Assembly: GCA_023435895.1 (NCBI GenBank) | Contig: JAEZLH010000010.1 | Coordinates: 124,001 to 188,000, forward strand | Direction of reading: 5' to 3' | Source of the DNA: Bacillota bacterium | GTDB taxonomy: Bacteria > Bacillota > Clostridia > Lachnospirales > Lachnospiraceae | Length of the DNA stretch: 64,000 bases | Part shown: piece by piece, positions 17,719-26,152 of the stretch | Numbering within the stretch: position 1 is the first letter of the stretch | How the letters are laid out: the number at the start of each line of letters is the position of its first letter | The notes under the pieces: model-generated | What the model was told of the DNA's origin: nothing | The model's input: the letters and a program-made list of their open reading frames with translations, nothing else | Database searches by the model: none | Program-made: the position numbers and the translations under genes

Positions 17719-18873
17719 ATGTCTATTATGGTAAAAAAATTATATAAGAACGCCACATTCCTATACCAAATGAACTTAATCGGAGGCAGAAAAGGACTCA
17801 CCAATCTCGTTCAATGGGTGCATATTATAGAAGATGATGGAATTAGTTCCTTGCTTCATGGTAAGGAGTTGGTATTCACAGCGGGAATATTAAATCATGA
17901 AAAGGATTGGCTGCTGAATTTTGCACATAAACTCTATGAGGCTGGAGCCAGTGCGTTTGTGGTCAATCTGGGACCCTATACAAAAGAGGTATCCCAAGAG
18001 GTAATTGACTTTTGTGATGAAGTGAGCATGCCCTTATTTACAATACCTTGGAAGACAAAGATGGTGGATATGACCAGGGATTTTTGTCATAGGATTATGA
18101 ATAATGATACCGCGGAAGGAAATATGGCTTCTGCAATCAAGAATATCATTTTTAAAATAGGAGATCAGGAAACCCAGATTCTTCAGATGGAGCGTTATGG
18201 ATATCAAAGGGATGGATTCTTTTGCTTTATCAGCATTTATGCACGGGATAAAAACGGAGTGCAATCTCAGGAATATATGGATACTCTGGAATTTTATGCT
18301 GAGAAGACTGCCAGAAGCATCCATGAACTTTTTGTATCCTTTTCCTACAAAGATTGTTTGATTCTGTTACTGGTAGATTATTCGGATAAAGAGATTGAAA
18401 CCTTTGTGAAAAATTTTCTGAAGTTGAGTCAGAAGGATAAGAACCGGTTACATATAGGAATCAGCTCCAATCAGCAGGGATTATACAAGCAGGATAAGAA
18501 TTTTGAGAAAGCCTATTCTGCCATGGAGATGGCGGTTAAGAAAAACGAGGCTGTGAATTATTATGATAAGCTGGATGTATATAAGGTGCTTCTGTCGGTG
18601 GGTGATAAGGCGATACTAAGAAGCTATTATCGTGATTCCGTGGGTAAACTGGAGCTTTATGATAATAAGAACGGAACGGATTTGATGACTTTGTTGAGAA
18701 CATATTTTGAGAATAACGGGAGTCTTCAGCTGGCAGCAGAGAAGCTCTTTGTGCATCGGAATACCATTACCAATCAGTTAAAGAAAATCGAGCAGGTTAC
18801 CGGATACAACCCCTCTGATCTGGAAGATCGGGTGAAGCTTTATATGGGGTTATATATTAAGGATATTCTATGA
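17719..18873 (+). CDS. PucR-family transcriptional regulator
   Basis: A 384-residue regulator. The N-terminal domain (about 10-125) is the PucR sensory domain, with GKELVFTAGI and IPWKTKMVDM; the middle is a GGDEF-like CdaR region; residues about 325-380 are the PucR C-terminal helix-turn-helix (LRTYFENNGSLQLAAEKLFVHRNTITNQLKKIE). Such proteins usually control purine or pyrimidine breakdown, which fits the catabolic genes directly downstream. ATG 17719 lies eight bases after AGGAGG. Its ribosome site begins about ten bases after the intron 3' end, so no independent promoter is visible between the terminator and the gene. Confidence 0.9.
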   Translation: MSIMVKKLYKNATFLYQMNLIGGRKGLTNLVQWVHIIEDDGISSLLHGKELVFTAGILNHEKDWLLNFAHKLYEAGASAFVVNLGPYTKEVSQEVIDFCDEVSMPLFTIPWKTKMVDMTRDFCHRIMNNDTAEGNMASAIKNIIFKIGDQETQILQMERYGYQRDGFFCFISIYARDKNGVQSQEYMDTLEFYAEKTARSIHELFVSFSYKDCLILLLVDYSDKEIETFVKNFLKLSQKDKNRLHIGISSNQQGLYKQDKNFEKAYSAMEMAVKKNEAVNYYDKLDVYKVLLSVGDKAILRSYYRDSVGKLELYDNKNGTDLMTLLRTYFENNGSLQLAAEKLFVHRNTITNQLKKIEQVTGYNPSDLEDRVKLYMGLYIKDIL

Positions 18874-19040
18874 AGGTATATGATTCTATGTATAGTACTT
18901 TAAACTAGGATTTAGATAATAATATTCAAGCATAAAATGGAATAGAAATGAATGAATTAGCGCGTAGTTGAGTGATAATTAGTAGAAAATAATTATAAAT
19001 TCTGAGTATTATTGAAAGTTATATAAATTAACTGATTGAG

Positions 19041-19248
19041 CGTTACTGTTCACTCCCAATTCAGAACTCGGCATAATGATTACGATAAATGATTTCCGAA
19101 AAGGAGTATTTGTATTCGTCGGTTCTTAGGCTCTGTCTTTTAGAGCCTTATGTACCGCTACGTAATGCAACTAAGCGCAAGCGTCTCCGTATCGGAAAAC
19201 ATTTGTCGTAATCATATTCTCAACTTTGACTGGAAGTGAACAGTGACG
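19041..19248. repeat. Long imperfect palindrome, MITE-like
   Basis: A 208-bp near-continuous inverted repeat. Outer arms: 19041-19054 against 19235-19248 (13 of 14 pair). Middle arms: 19076-19106 against 19185-19215 (27 of 31 pair). Inner hairpin: AGGCTCT at 19128-19134 against AGAGCCT at 19142-19148. It has no coding potential and no clear target-site duplication. It could be a miniature inverted-repeat element or a folded RNA. Confidence 0.7.
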
Positions 19249-19250
19249 AT

Positions 19251-19266
19251 TGTGCAACTGCACAAG
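19251..19266. repeat. Short perfect palindrome beside the long one
   Basis: TTGTGCA-AC-TGCACAA lies directly outside the right end of the 208-bp palindrome. It could be an operator for PucR, since it is upstream of the promoter at 19287, or the edge of the mobile element. Confidence 0.4.
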
Positions 19267-19286
19267 AATTATTGTTCACTTATCAA

Positions 19287-19315
19287 TTGCTTTTGAGGAA
19301 CACCCTTTATATAAT
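19287..19315 (+). promoter_or_regulatory. Promoter of the beta-alanine aminotransferase operon
   Basis: TTGCTT (19287-19292), 17-base spacer, TATAAT (19310-19315). Transcription would start near 19322, leaving a leader of about 100 bases that contains a terminator. Confidence 0.6.
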
Positions 19316-19340
19316 GGCATTAAGTTAATAAACGAATTGG

Positions 19341-19386
19341 AAGCAGCAAAGAAGCTCGATCAAGAGGATTCTAGGCTGCTTTTTTT
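19341..19386 (+). terminator. Leader terminator (candidate attenuator) before the aminotransferase gene
   Basis: AAGCAGC (19341-19347) pairs with GCTGCTT (19375-19381), followed by a T-run. It sits between the promoter at 19287 and the start codon at 19424, so it would stop transcription before the gene unless overcome. Confidence 0.65.
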
Positions 19387-19423
19387 CTATTCATTAGAAT
19401 AAGAAATCAGGGAGGAATATAGA

Positions 19424-20749
19424 ATGACCGGTGAAGAAATCAAAAGCACACTAAAGGAATACAATCTACAATCTTGGAGCAAGCAAAGGAATTTAAATCC
19501 GATTCCTGTTGATAAAGCAGAAGGAATTTATTTTTGGGACTTTGATGGAAACCGCTATTCGGATATGTCCTCCCAGTTAGTTAATATGAATTTGGGTTAT
19601 GGGAATAAAGCAATTAACGATGCAATTAAAGAACAGGTAGATCAGTATTGCTTCGTAAGCCCTTCTTACGGATCAGAGTCCAGAGCTAAGCTGGCTAAGA
19701 AAATCATTGAATTAATGCCTGACAGTATGGGAAAAGTATTCTTTACCAATGCCGGAGCAGAAGCCAATGAAAATGCGGTAAAGATGGCGAGAATGTTTAC
19801 CGGTAAGAATAAAATTTTCAGCCGGTACAGAAGTTATCACGGTTCATCCTTCGGAGCTGGTAACCTGACCGGTGAGCCAAGAAGGTATGCATTAGAACCG
19901 GGAATTCCTGGCTTTGTAAAATTCATGGACCCATACCTCTATCGTGAAGCCATTGAGTTTGCGTCAGAGGAAGAGGCAACAAAGTTCTATCTGACAAAGC
20001 TTGAAGAGCAGCTTCTATATGAAGGAACTAATTCTATTGCAGCAATTGTGCTTGAGACCATAACAGGATCAAATGGTATTATAATTCCCCCTAAGGGATA
20101 TTTGCCAGGTATCCGGGCTCTTTGTGATAAATATGGTATTTTGATGATCTGTGATGAGGTTATGACTGGGTGGTGCAGAACCGGTAAGATGTTTGCTTTT
20201 GAGAACTTTGATGTAGTACCCGATCTTGTTACCTTTGCAAAAGGTGTAACCTGCGGTTATGTTCCGCTGGGTGGTGTAGTGGTAAGTAAAGAGATCGCAT
20301 CCTACTTTGATGATAATTTATTGTCCTGCGGACTTACCTACAGCGGTCATCCTCTTGGATGTGCAGCGGGAGTTGCCTGTGTAAATTATTATGAGGAAGC
20401 AAACATAGCAGAGCATGTGAATGAGGTTGGTAAGGTTCTTGGAGAATTGCTTGAGGATATCAAGGTGTCACATGACTGTGTGGGTGATGTGAGATATATC
20501 GGATTGTTCTCCGCAGTTGAACTGGTTAAGGATAAAACAACCAAAGAAGCATTGGTGCCTTATGGAAGAGATCCGGAAGGTGTAATGGGAAAAATAAACG
20601 GCTATCTGAGAAGTCGGGGCTTTATGACTTATACTCATGAGAACATGATTATTATTGCACCGCCGCTTATTATTACAGAGGAACAACTAAGAGAAGAAAT
20701 AGTAAAACTGGATGAGGTACTTTCCATTGTAGATAAGGAATTTATATAA
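19424..20749 (+). CDS. Class III aminotransferase, probable beta-alanine aminotransferase
   Basis: A 441-residue PLP-dependent class III (omega) aminotransferase. The PLP region shows TNAGAEANENAVKMAR, the cofactor aspartate in LMICDEVMTGWCRTG and the Schiff-base lysine in FAKGVTCGYVPLGG. In its setting (PucR, dihydropyrimidinase, beta-ureidopropionase) the most likely reaction is beta-alanine plus an oxoacid to malonic semialdehyde, the PydD role in the extended reductive pyrimidine pathway. A taurine or 3-aminoisobutyrate substrate is also possible, and thymine breakdown would need the latter. The next gene, 15 bases on, would reduce the aldehyde. Confidence 0.82.
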   Translation: MTGEEIKSTLKEYNLQSWSKQRNLNPIPVDKAEGIYFWDFDGNRYSDMSSQLVNMNLGYGNKAINDAIKEQVDQYCFVSPSYGSESRAKLAKKIIELMPDSMGKVFFTNAGAEANENAVKMARMFTGKNKIFSRYRSYHGSSFGAGNLTGEPRRYALEPGIPGFVKFMDPYLYREAIEFASEEEATKFYLTKLEEQLLYEGTNSIAAIVLETITGSNGIIIPPKGYLPGIRALCDKYGILMICDEVMTGWCRTGKMFAFENFDVVPDLVTFAKGVTCGYVPLGGVVVSKEIASYFDDNLLSCGLTYSGHPLGCAAGVACVNYYEEANIAEHVNEVGKVLGELLEDIKVSHDCVGDVRYIGLFSAVELVKDKTTKEALVPYGRDPEGVMGKINGYLRSRGFMTYTHENMIIIAPPLIITEEQLREEIVKLDEVLSIVDKEFI

Positions 20750-20764
20750 AATCAGGAGGGATTT

Positions 20765-21916
20765 ATGGCATATCAATTTACCATGCCCGCCAAGGTGCTG
20801 ATTGGTAATGGTTCCTTGGAAGGCGCCGAAGCATCCATGAAGGAATTAGGAAAGAAAGCTTTAATTGTCACTGGTAAAGTTGTAACAAAAACCGGTTTGG
20901 TGTCAATCTTAACAGACTTTCTTGCACAATGGGGTATAGAATATGAAGTATTTAATAATATAACCGGTGAACCTACCGAAGAAATGATTGAGGAAGGAGT
21001 TACAGTTTTTAAAGAGAAAGCTTGTGATTTCCTGATCGCAATCGGAGGAGGAAGTCCTTTGGACAGTGCGAAAGCCATAGTAGCTATGACAGTACTGCCC
21101 GGAAAGCTCTCAGATTATATGGGAGTTGAGATTAAGGGCAAGTTTCCCCCCATGGTTATGATACCGACAACCTCGGGTACCGGCTCAGAAACTACGAAAT
21201 TTACAATTATAACTGACACAAAGAAGAATGTTAAGATGTTACTAAAAGGAGATGCTCTTTTACCGCAGTTGGCAGTTCTTGATCCCTCCTTTACCATCTC
21301 TGCACCGGCTGGTATTACAGCGGCAACAGGAATGGATGCATTAACCCATGCAGTGGAGGCTTATACTTCAAGGAAAGGGAATACACTTACTGACTTGTAT
21401 GCGCTTTCTGCAATTAAAAGAATCTTTACCTATCTGCCCATTGCTTATAAAGATGGTAACAATAAAAAAGCAAGGGAAGAACTACAGATTGCGGCATTTG
21501 AAGCTGGGGTTTGTATCAATAATGCTTCTGTTACCCTGGTACACGGCATGAGCAGACCCATCGGTGCATTGTTCCATGTACCCCATGGAATCTCTAATGC
21601 CATGTTGATTAAAGAATGCCTTTCCTTTGCACTGGATGGATGCTATGAACGATTTGGTACCATCGCAAAAGTCATTGGGGTTGCAAAAGAAGACACGGAA
21701 CCAAAAGAAGCTTCCGAAGCATTTCTTGAAGCACTGGAGGGAATATGCAAACAGTGTGAGATACCGTCTCTAAAGGAATATGGCATATCGGAGGAAGAAT
21801 TTGGAGGTCTGATTGATAAAATGGCTGGTGATGCCATGGCAAGCGGCAGTCCCTCCAACACAATAAAAGAGGTCACCAAAGAAGATTTAATCACAATATA
21901 CCATAGGTTATGGTAA
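20765..21916 (+). CDS. Iron-containing alcohol dehydrogenase, probable malonic semialdehyde reductase
   Basis: A 383-residue group III metal-dependent alcohol dehydrogenase. NAD-binding GGGSPLDSAKA near residue 95, GTGSE near 137 and the metal ligands in DALTHAVEAYTS and HGMSRPIGALFHVPHG are present. Directly behind the aminotransferase it would convert malonic semialdehyde to 3-hydroxypropionate (the PydE role), getting rid of reducing power and a toxic aldehyde. Other short aldehydes cannot be excluded. A terminator follows at 21935. Confidence 0.85.
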   Translation: MAYQFTMPAKVLIGNGSLEGAEASMKELGKKALIVTGKVVTKTGLVSILTDFLAQWGIEYEVFNNITGEPTEEMIEEGVTVFKEKACDFLIAIGGGSPLDSAKAIVAMTVLPGKLSDYMGVEIKGKFPPMVMIPTTSGTGSETTKFTIITDTKKNVKMLLKGDALLPQLAVLDPSFTISAPAGITAATGMDALTHAVEAYTSRKGNTLTDLYALSAIKRIFTYLPIAYKDGNNKKAREELQIAAFEAGVCINNASVTLVHGMSRPIGALFHVPHGISNAMLIKECLSFALDGCYERFGTIAKVIGVAKEDTEPKEASEAFLEALEGICKQCEIPSLKEYGISEEEFGGLIDKMAGDAMASGSPSNTIKEVTKEDLITIYHRLW

Positions 21917-21934
21917 CTCTAGTTTCGATTTTAC

Positions 21935-21970
21935 AATGGCGTAAAGCGTAATAGCTTTACGCCATTTTTA
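21935..21970 (+). terminator. Terminator between dehydrogenase and transporter genes
   Basis: AATGGCGTAAAGC pairs perfectly with GCTTTACGCCATT, followed by a short T-run and, right after, the ribosome site of the ATPase gene. It should split the module into two transcripts or allow partial read-through; I see no room for a second promoter before 21989. Confidence 0.8.
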
Positions 21971-21988
21971 GTTAAGGAGGAAATCAGT

Positions 21989-22810
21989 ATGAATGTAACG
22001 GAAAACATGGATGAAGAATTTGAAACAGAAGTATCGGGACAGGAGGTAGAAATCAGTATCACCGATTTATGCGTCAGCTTTCCGGATAAAAACGGCGGCG
22101 AACCGGTAAATGCACTTCAAAATATTAATTTGGAGATTCGCCAAGGGGAATTTATCTCCTTACTGGGACCCTCCGGTTGCGGAAAGACCACCCTGCTACG
22201 TACCTTAGCAGATTTACAGCAGCCTACCAGCGGAACCATATCCGTAAGAGGGCAGTCTCCTAGAGAAATTCGTATGCAGAAGAAATATGGTATCGTATTT
22301 CAAAATCCAGTTTTGTATGACTGGAGAACCGTAAGAAGGAATGTGTGCATGCCCATGGAAATGATGGGTATTCCAAAGAAGGACAGAACCGCCAGAGTAA
22401 CCAAGATGTTGGAGCTGGTTGGCTTAATGGAATTTGGAACCAAGTACCCTCATGAATTAAGCGGTGGTATGCAGCAAAGAGTTGGTATTGCCAGAGCGTT
22501 GGCGATTAAACCTGAAATATTATTAATGGATGAACCGTTCTCCGCACTGGATGAATTCACAAAGGAGAAACTTCACGAAGATTTACTTAGAATATGGAAG
22601 AAAACCAATAAGACAATATTATTTGTAACACATAATATTCAGGAAGCAGTATTCTTATCCGATCGTGTGGTTGTATTATCACCTCATCCGGGAAGAGTAT
22701 CTGCGGTTGTAGATATTGATATCCCAAGACCAAGAACCTTGTCTACAAAAAACACACCGGAATTTAATGCACTTGTAGCGAAGGTTCGCAATAGCTTTGA
22801 AGGTGTGTAA
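21989..22810 (+). CDS. ABC transporter ATPase, SsuB/ThiZ class
   Basis: A 273-residue ATPase of the nitrate/sulfonate/thiamin-precursor importer class. Walker A GPSGCGKTT near 65, Q-loop FQNPVLYDWRTV, signature LSGGMQQRVGIARA, Walker B ILLMDEPFSALD and the H-loop FVTHNIQEA are intact. It would energise the two permeases downstream. In this operon the cargo is probably a pyrimidine base or a related compound, because the binding protein belongs to the NMT1/THI5-like family. Confidence 0.88.
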   Translation: MNVTENMDEEFETEVSGQEVEISITDLCVSFPDKNGGEPVNALQNINLEIRQGEFISLLGPSGCGKTTLLRTLADLQQPTSGTISVRGQSPREIRMQKKYGIVFQNPVLYDWRTVRRNVCMPMEMMGIPKKDRTARVTKMLELVGLMEFGTKYPHELSGGMQQRVGIARALAIKPEILLMDEPFSALDEFTKEKLHEDLLRIWKKTNKTILFVTHNIQEAVFLSDRVVVLSPHPGRVSAVVDIDIPRPRTLSTKNTPEFNALVAKVRNSFEGV

Positions 22811-22828
22811 TAAGAAAGGAGACCATTG

Positions 22829-23650
22829 ATGAGCACCATAAAAAAAGTTCTCTCCTCAAAGAAAATGGTAACAGTAGTTTGGGTGATCGGTCTTATCATC
22901 GTATGGGAGATCGGAGCCACGGTGATTGCCAATACCAAACGTTCCCCTGAAAATGTGCTTCCCCATATCTATCAAATAATCGAATCAATTTTTAGCAAAA
23001 AGATGGTTAGCAGCGGGCAGACTGCAATTGAAATAGTATTAAGTAATGCGGGAATTACCCTATTTCGTGCCGGTATCGGTTTTGTAATCGGTGCATTTAT
23101 CGGATTTGTATTGGCACTGTTCATGAATTTATTTACATCCATTGAAAAGACAGTATTCCCATACTTGATGATGATTCAGATGATACCGATTCTTGGTATG
23201 GCACCGATTGTTCTGGCAGTTACAAAGGATATTGATAAGAGTAGAATTGTGATTGCTGCCATACTTACCTTCTATCCGGTAGCCACTAATACTTTGGCAG
23301 GCTTTAAATCAGTAGAGAGAGAAAAGCATGAACTGATGTATTCCATAGCTGCAACCAAATATCAAATTTATACAAAACTATTGATACCCTCCAGTATGCC
23401 TTATCTATTCACCGGATTAAAGATATCTGCACCCATGGCTATCACCGCTTCCATATTAGTAGATACCCTTCAAGGAGGGGGCGGGTTAGGTTGTATGCTG
23501 TCACAGTCTTTAAAGCATGCCATGTCAATCTATGTATTCTGGCAGATTGTGTTCATTAGTGCATTAATCGGTATACTGAGCTATTATCTGATGACATTGG
23601 TAGAAAAGGTGATGTCACCTTACAAACGTCCATCAAAGGTAAAGAAGTAA
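22829..23650 (+). CDS. ABC transporter permease 1, SsuC/ThiX class
   Basis: A 273-residue permease with about six transmembrane helices and the EAA-type coupling loop (LMYSIAATKYQIYTKLLIPSSMPYLFTGLKIS). ATG 22829 is preferred over TTG 22826, lying seven bases after AAAGGAG. Hydrophobic helices begin at VVWVIGLIIVWEIGATV. It forms a heterodimer with the next permease, which is unusual but known in some Firmicute systems of this class. Confidence 0.87.
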   Translation: MSTIKKVLSSKKMVTVVWVIGLIIVWEIGATVIANTKRSPENVLPHIYQIIESIFSKKMVSSGQTAIEIVLSNAGITLFRAGIGFVIGAFIGFVLALFMNLFTSIEKTVFPYLMMIQMIPILGMAPIVLAVTKDIDKSRIVIAAILTFYPVATNTLAGFKSVEREKHELMYSIAATKYQIYTKLLIPSSMPYLFTGLKISAPMAITASILVDTLQGGGGLGCMLSQSLKHAMSIYVFWQIVFISALIGILSYYLMTLVEKVMSPYKRPSKVKK

Positions 23651-23690
23651 TAGACAGGAAGGCTTCTTACGATATGAAACGGAGGTTAAG

Positions 23691-24500
23691 ATGGAGAGCA
23701 AAAAGAGATTTCGACTGAATAAAGAATCAATTTCAACAATTATGTATCCGATTTTGTTTGGAGTAATATTCATAATACTTTGGCAGACCCAGATCTTACA
23801 TAAAATCATAGGAGCGGATACCTTCACACTTCCGCTGCCTGGAAGAATTATAACGATTATACAGGATAACTCCCCTGCAATTTTAAAGAATGTAAAGGCA
23901 ACGGTTATTGTTGCACTGGGAGGACTGGTACTTGGGTCTCTGTTTGGATATGTACTTGCAATTATTGCAGCGGTATTTACCAAGTGGGGTGCGGGAGGAT
24001 TAACCATTGCCTCCGCCTTTAACGCAATCCCGATTATTGCAATTGCACCAATTCTCAACAATTTAACGAAGGATTTTAGTAAAGATCCGAATACAAGAAG
24101 TATGCTGGCGAAGATGCTTGTCGTAATGATTACCTGTACGGTATCGATGAGTATCAACGCCTTTCGTGGTTTTACAGAGCTAAAACCGTTCTCTCTAGAT
24201 TTAATGCATTCTTATGCCGCCAGTAAAAAGACGATTTTCTTTAAACTAAGGGTGCCCAATTCTGTTCCCTATGTATTTACAGCACTGAGGGTAAGTGTTC
24301 CTGGGTGTGTAATCAGTGCTTTGGTTAGTGAATACTTTGCGGAGTACATCATTGGAGTAGGGCGACAAATCAGGGAGAATATCGTGCTTGCACAATATGC
24401 TACCGCTTGGGCGTATATCCTTGTAGCTTGCGCCATTGGAATTGTGCTTTATGTAGTACTTCTAATTATGGAAGGTATTATGTTGAAGGGACGCCGGTAG
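23691..24500 (+). CDS. ABC transporter permease 2, SsuC/ThiX class
   Basis: A 269-residue permease of the same family as the gene before it but clearly diverged, so the importer has two different membrane subunits. The coupling loop reads LMHSYAASKKTIFFKLRVPNSVPYVFTALRVS. It has a GGAGG site before ATG 23691 and is followed after 207 bases by the binding-protein gene. That gap shows no clear terminator or promoter. Confidence 0.87.
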   Translation: MESKKRFRLNKESISTIMYPILFGVIFIILWQTQILHKIIGADTFTLPLPGRIITIIQDNSPAILKNVKATVIVALGGLVLGSLFGYVLAIIAAVFTKWGAGGLTIASAFNAIPIIAIAPILNNLTKDFSKDPNTRSMLAKMLVVMITCTVSMSINAFRGFTELKPFSLDLMHSYAASKKTIFFKLRVPNSVPYVFTALRVSVPGCVISALVSEYFAEYIIGVGRQIRENIVLAQYATAWAYILVACAIGIVLYVVLLIMEGIMLKGRR

Positions 24501-24707
24501 GGGCGAATTTCAACTTAATATATATTGTTAAAAATAGATAGTTGCGAAATACAATAGACCTTTACATGCATAATAGATGCAATTCCTGAGCGGAAGCTAA
24601 GCCAAAGAAAGCATTGGTGTGAAGAAATTTGTATATGTTGTGCATGTAATATCCCCAACGATATTGTTACGCAATTAACTAAATTAAAAATTATAGGAGG
24701 ATTTATT

Positions 24708-25874
24708 ATGAAATCAATGGGAAGAAAATTAACAAAGTTATGTTCCTTATTATTAACAATGATTATGGTGATGACAGTACTTGCAGCTTGCGGTACCAAA
24801 AAAGAGGAGTCTCCATCAACAACACCTACAAAGGCTCCCACTGCAGCAGCAACTAAGGCGCCTGAGGCAACCGGTAAATACTACGCAGCAGATGCAACAG
24901 TAGAGAGTATTGTAAAAGATGCTGCTGCCAAAGGTCAGGTAGGTAACTGGGGTCTTGGTAACGAATATGAGATTCAGGCACTTTTAACAAAGTACGGTCA
25001 GCCTACTACCTTCTTAAGCCAGGCATTTGATATGGACGGCTTTGATGATGACTCCATTCTTTTAGCATCCGCCATGACTTACAATGAACTTGGTTTAGTA
25101 AAGAACAATTATGATGGCGGTTATGGTTATGGAGATCAGGTAAAATACATCGATATGAATGATGAAGGTGTTGCAATGCTTGAGGATAATATCTTCTGTA
25201 CCAAGGAATTTGCAAAAGCAAATCCCAACACGGTAAAGGCATTCATCTACGCTTCCATGAAGGGCTGGGAATATGCTTGTGCAAATCCGGAAGAAGCAGC
25301 TGAAATTACTTTCAAATATGGCTCTTCCGTATCCGCTGACCACCAGAAATACATGGCTTCCGAAGTTAAAAAGCTGGTTGAAACTGATACAAAGGGTGCA
25401 GCAGTGAAAGATTACGGCAAATTGGATGATGGTGCATTACAGCAGACACTTGACCTTGCTAAGCAGTACATCAAATTAGAAGATTCCACAGCAGCAGACA
25501 AATTAAAGGCTTTAACACTTGATGATATCAGAGACAGCTCCTACTGGACAGATGCAAAAGCGTCAGATGGCAAATTCACTCCGGAGAAGAAGGATATTTC
25601 CATCCAGTTAAAATGGTTGCCTCAGGCACAGTTCATGGGATACTTTGTAGCATTAGAAAAAGGTTATTATAAGGATGCAGGCTTAAACGTAAAGGTTGTA
25701 AATGGTGGCGGTGATATCGGTGAGACCACAGCGGTTTATTCCAAGCAAGTTGACTTTGGTGTGACATGGGTATCCAACTTAATTGCAGCAAATGCAGGTG
25801 GTATGGATTTATTAGAGGTATCTCAGGTATTCCAAAGATCCGGTCTGGTATTAGCTTATAAAACAAATAAATAA
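24708..25874 (+). CDS. Circularly permuted NMT1/THI5-like substrate-binding lipoprotein
   Basis: A 388-residue lipoprotein: signal peptide with lipobox LAACG (Cys 28), then a Thr/Pro/Ala linker to about 56. In ordinary family members the order is N-lobe (LKWLPQAQF, GYYVALEKGYYK, DFGVTW, QVFQRSG), then C-lobe (VGVWGGGNEYE, AMTYNE, AMLED, SLKGWEYA, NPEEA). Here the C-lobe comes first (GNWGLGNEYEIQALL from about 79, AMTYNELG, AMLEDNIF, MKGWEYACANPEEA) and the N-lobe is last, from SIQLKWLPQAQF at 298 to QVFQRSGLVLAYKTNK at the C terminus. The join is through a short linker (SYWTDAKASDGKFTPEKKD) and the cut falls at the hinge. All parts are in one open frame with a strong GGAGG site. It should bind a pyrimidine-like ligand for the importer. 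Confidence 0.88.
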   Translation: MKSMGRKLTKLCSLLLTMIMVMTVLAACGTKKEESPSTTPTKAPTAAATKAPEATGKYYAADATVESIVKDAAAKGQVGNWGLGNEYEIQALLTKYGQPTTFLSQAFDMDGFDDDSILLASAMTYNELGLVKNNYDGGYGYGDQVKYIDMNDEGVAMLEDNIFCTKEFAKANPNTVKAFIYASMKGWEYACANPEEAAEITFKYGSSVSADHQKYMASEVKKLVETDTKGAAVKDYGKLDDGALQQTLDLAKQYIKLEDSTAADKLKALTLDDIRDSSYWTDAKASDGKFTPEKKDISIQLKWLPQAQFMGYFVALEKGYYKDAGLNVKVVNGGGDIGETTAVYSKQVDFGVTWVSNLIAANAGGMDLLEVSQVFQRSGLVLAYKTNK

Positions 25875-25927
25875 TCATACATCCGATATAAGGATGAACT
25901 GATACAAGCGGATGAACCGCTACGAAA

Positions 25928-25959
25928 AATACAAAGAAGATTAAATACAAAGAAGATTA
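25928..25959 (+). repeat. 16-bp tandem duplication
   Basis: The unit AATACAAAGAAGATTA occurs twice in direct succession (25928-25943 and 25944-25959), in the 278-base gap after the binding-protein gene. I see no terminator in the gap; a hairpin GTTTC/GAAAC lies near 26058-26076. Confidence 0.6.
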
Positions 25960-26152
25960 AATGTCACAGAAGTTACAAGGTAGGATTGATTATTCAAAAC
26001 TGTAGTTTAGGTTATGGCGGTAAAAGTGGTAAGCTGCATAAGGTTTTAGCCAAAATGTTTCGCTTTCCATGGAAACCGCCTGCTAGCCTAAATATGATAT
26101 AAGAGTATTATAGAAAAATCAGAGTATATTGTCCTTTAAGGAGGCGGAAATT

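Noticed and set aside
24708..25874. Frameshift, deletion or fusion of two broken binding-protein genes
   Set aside because: The frame is continuous with lipobox, both lobes appear once and complete, and the ends fall at the domain hinge, which fits circular permutation better.
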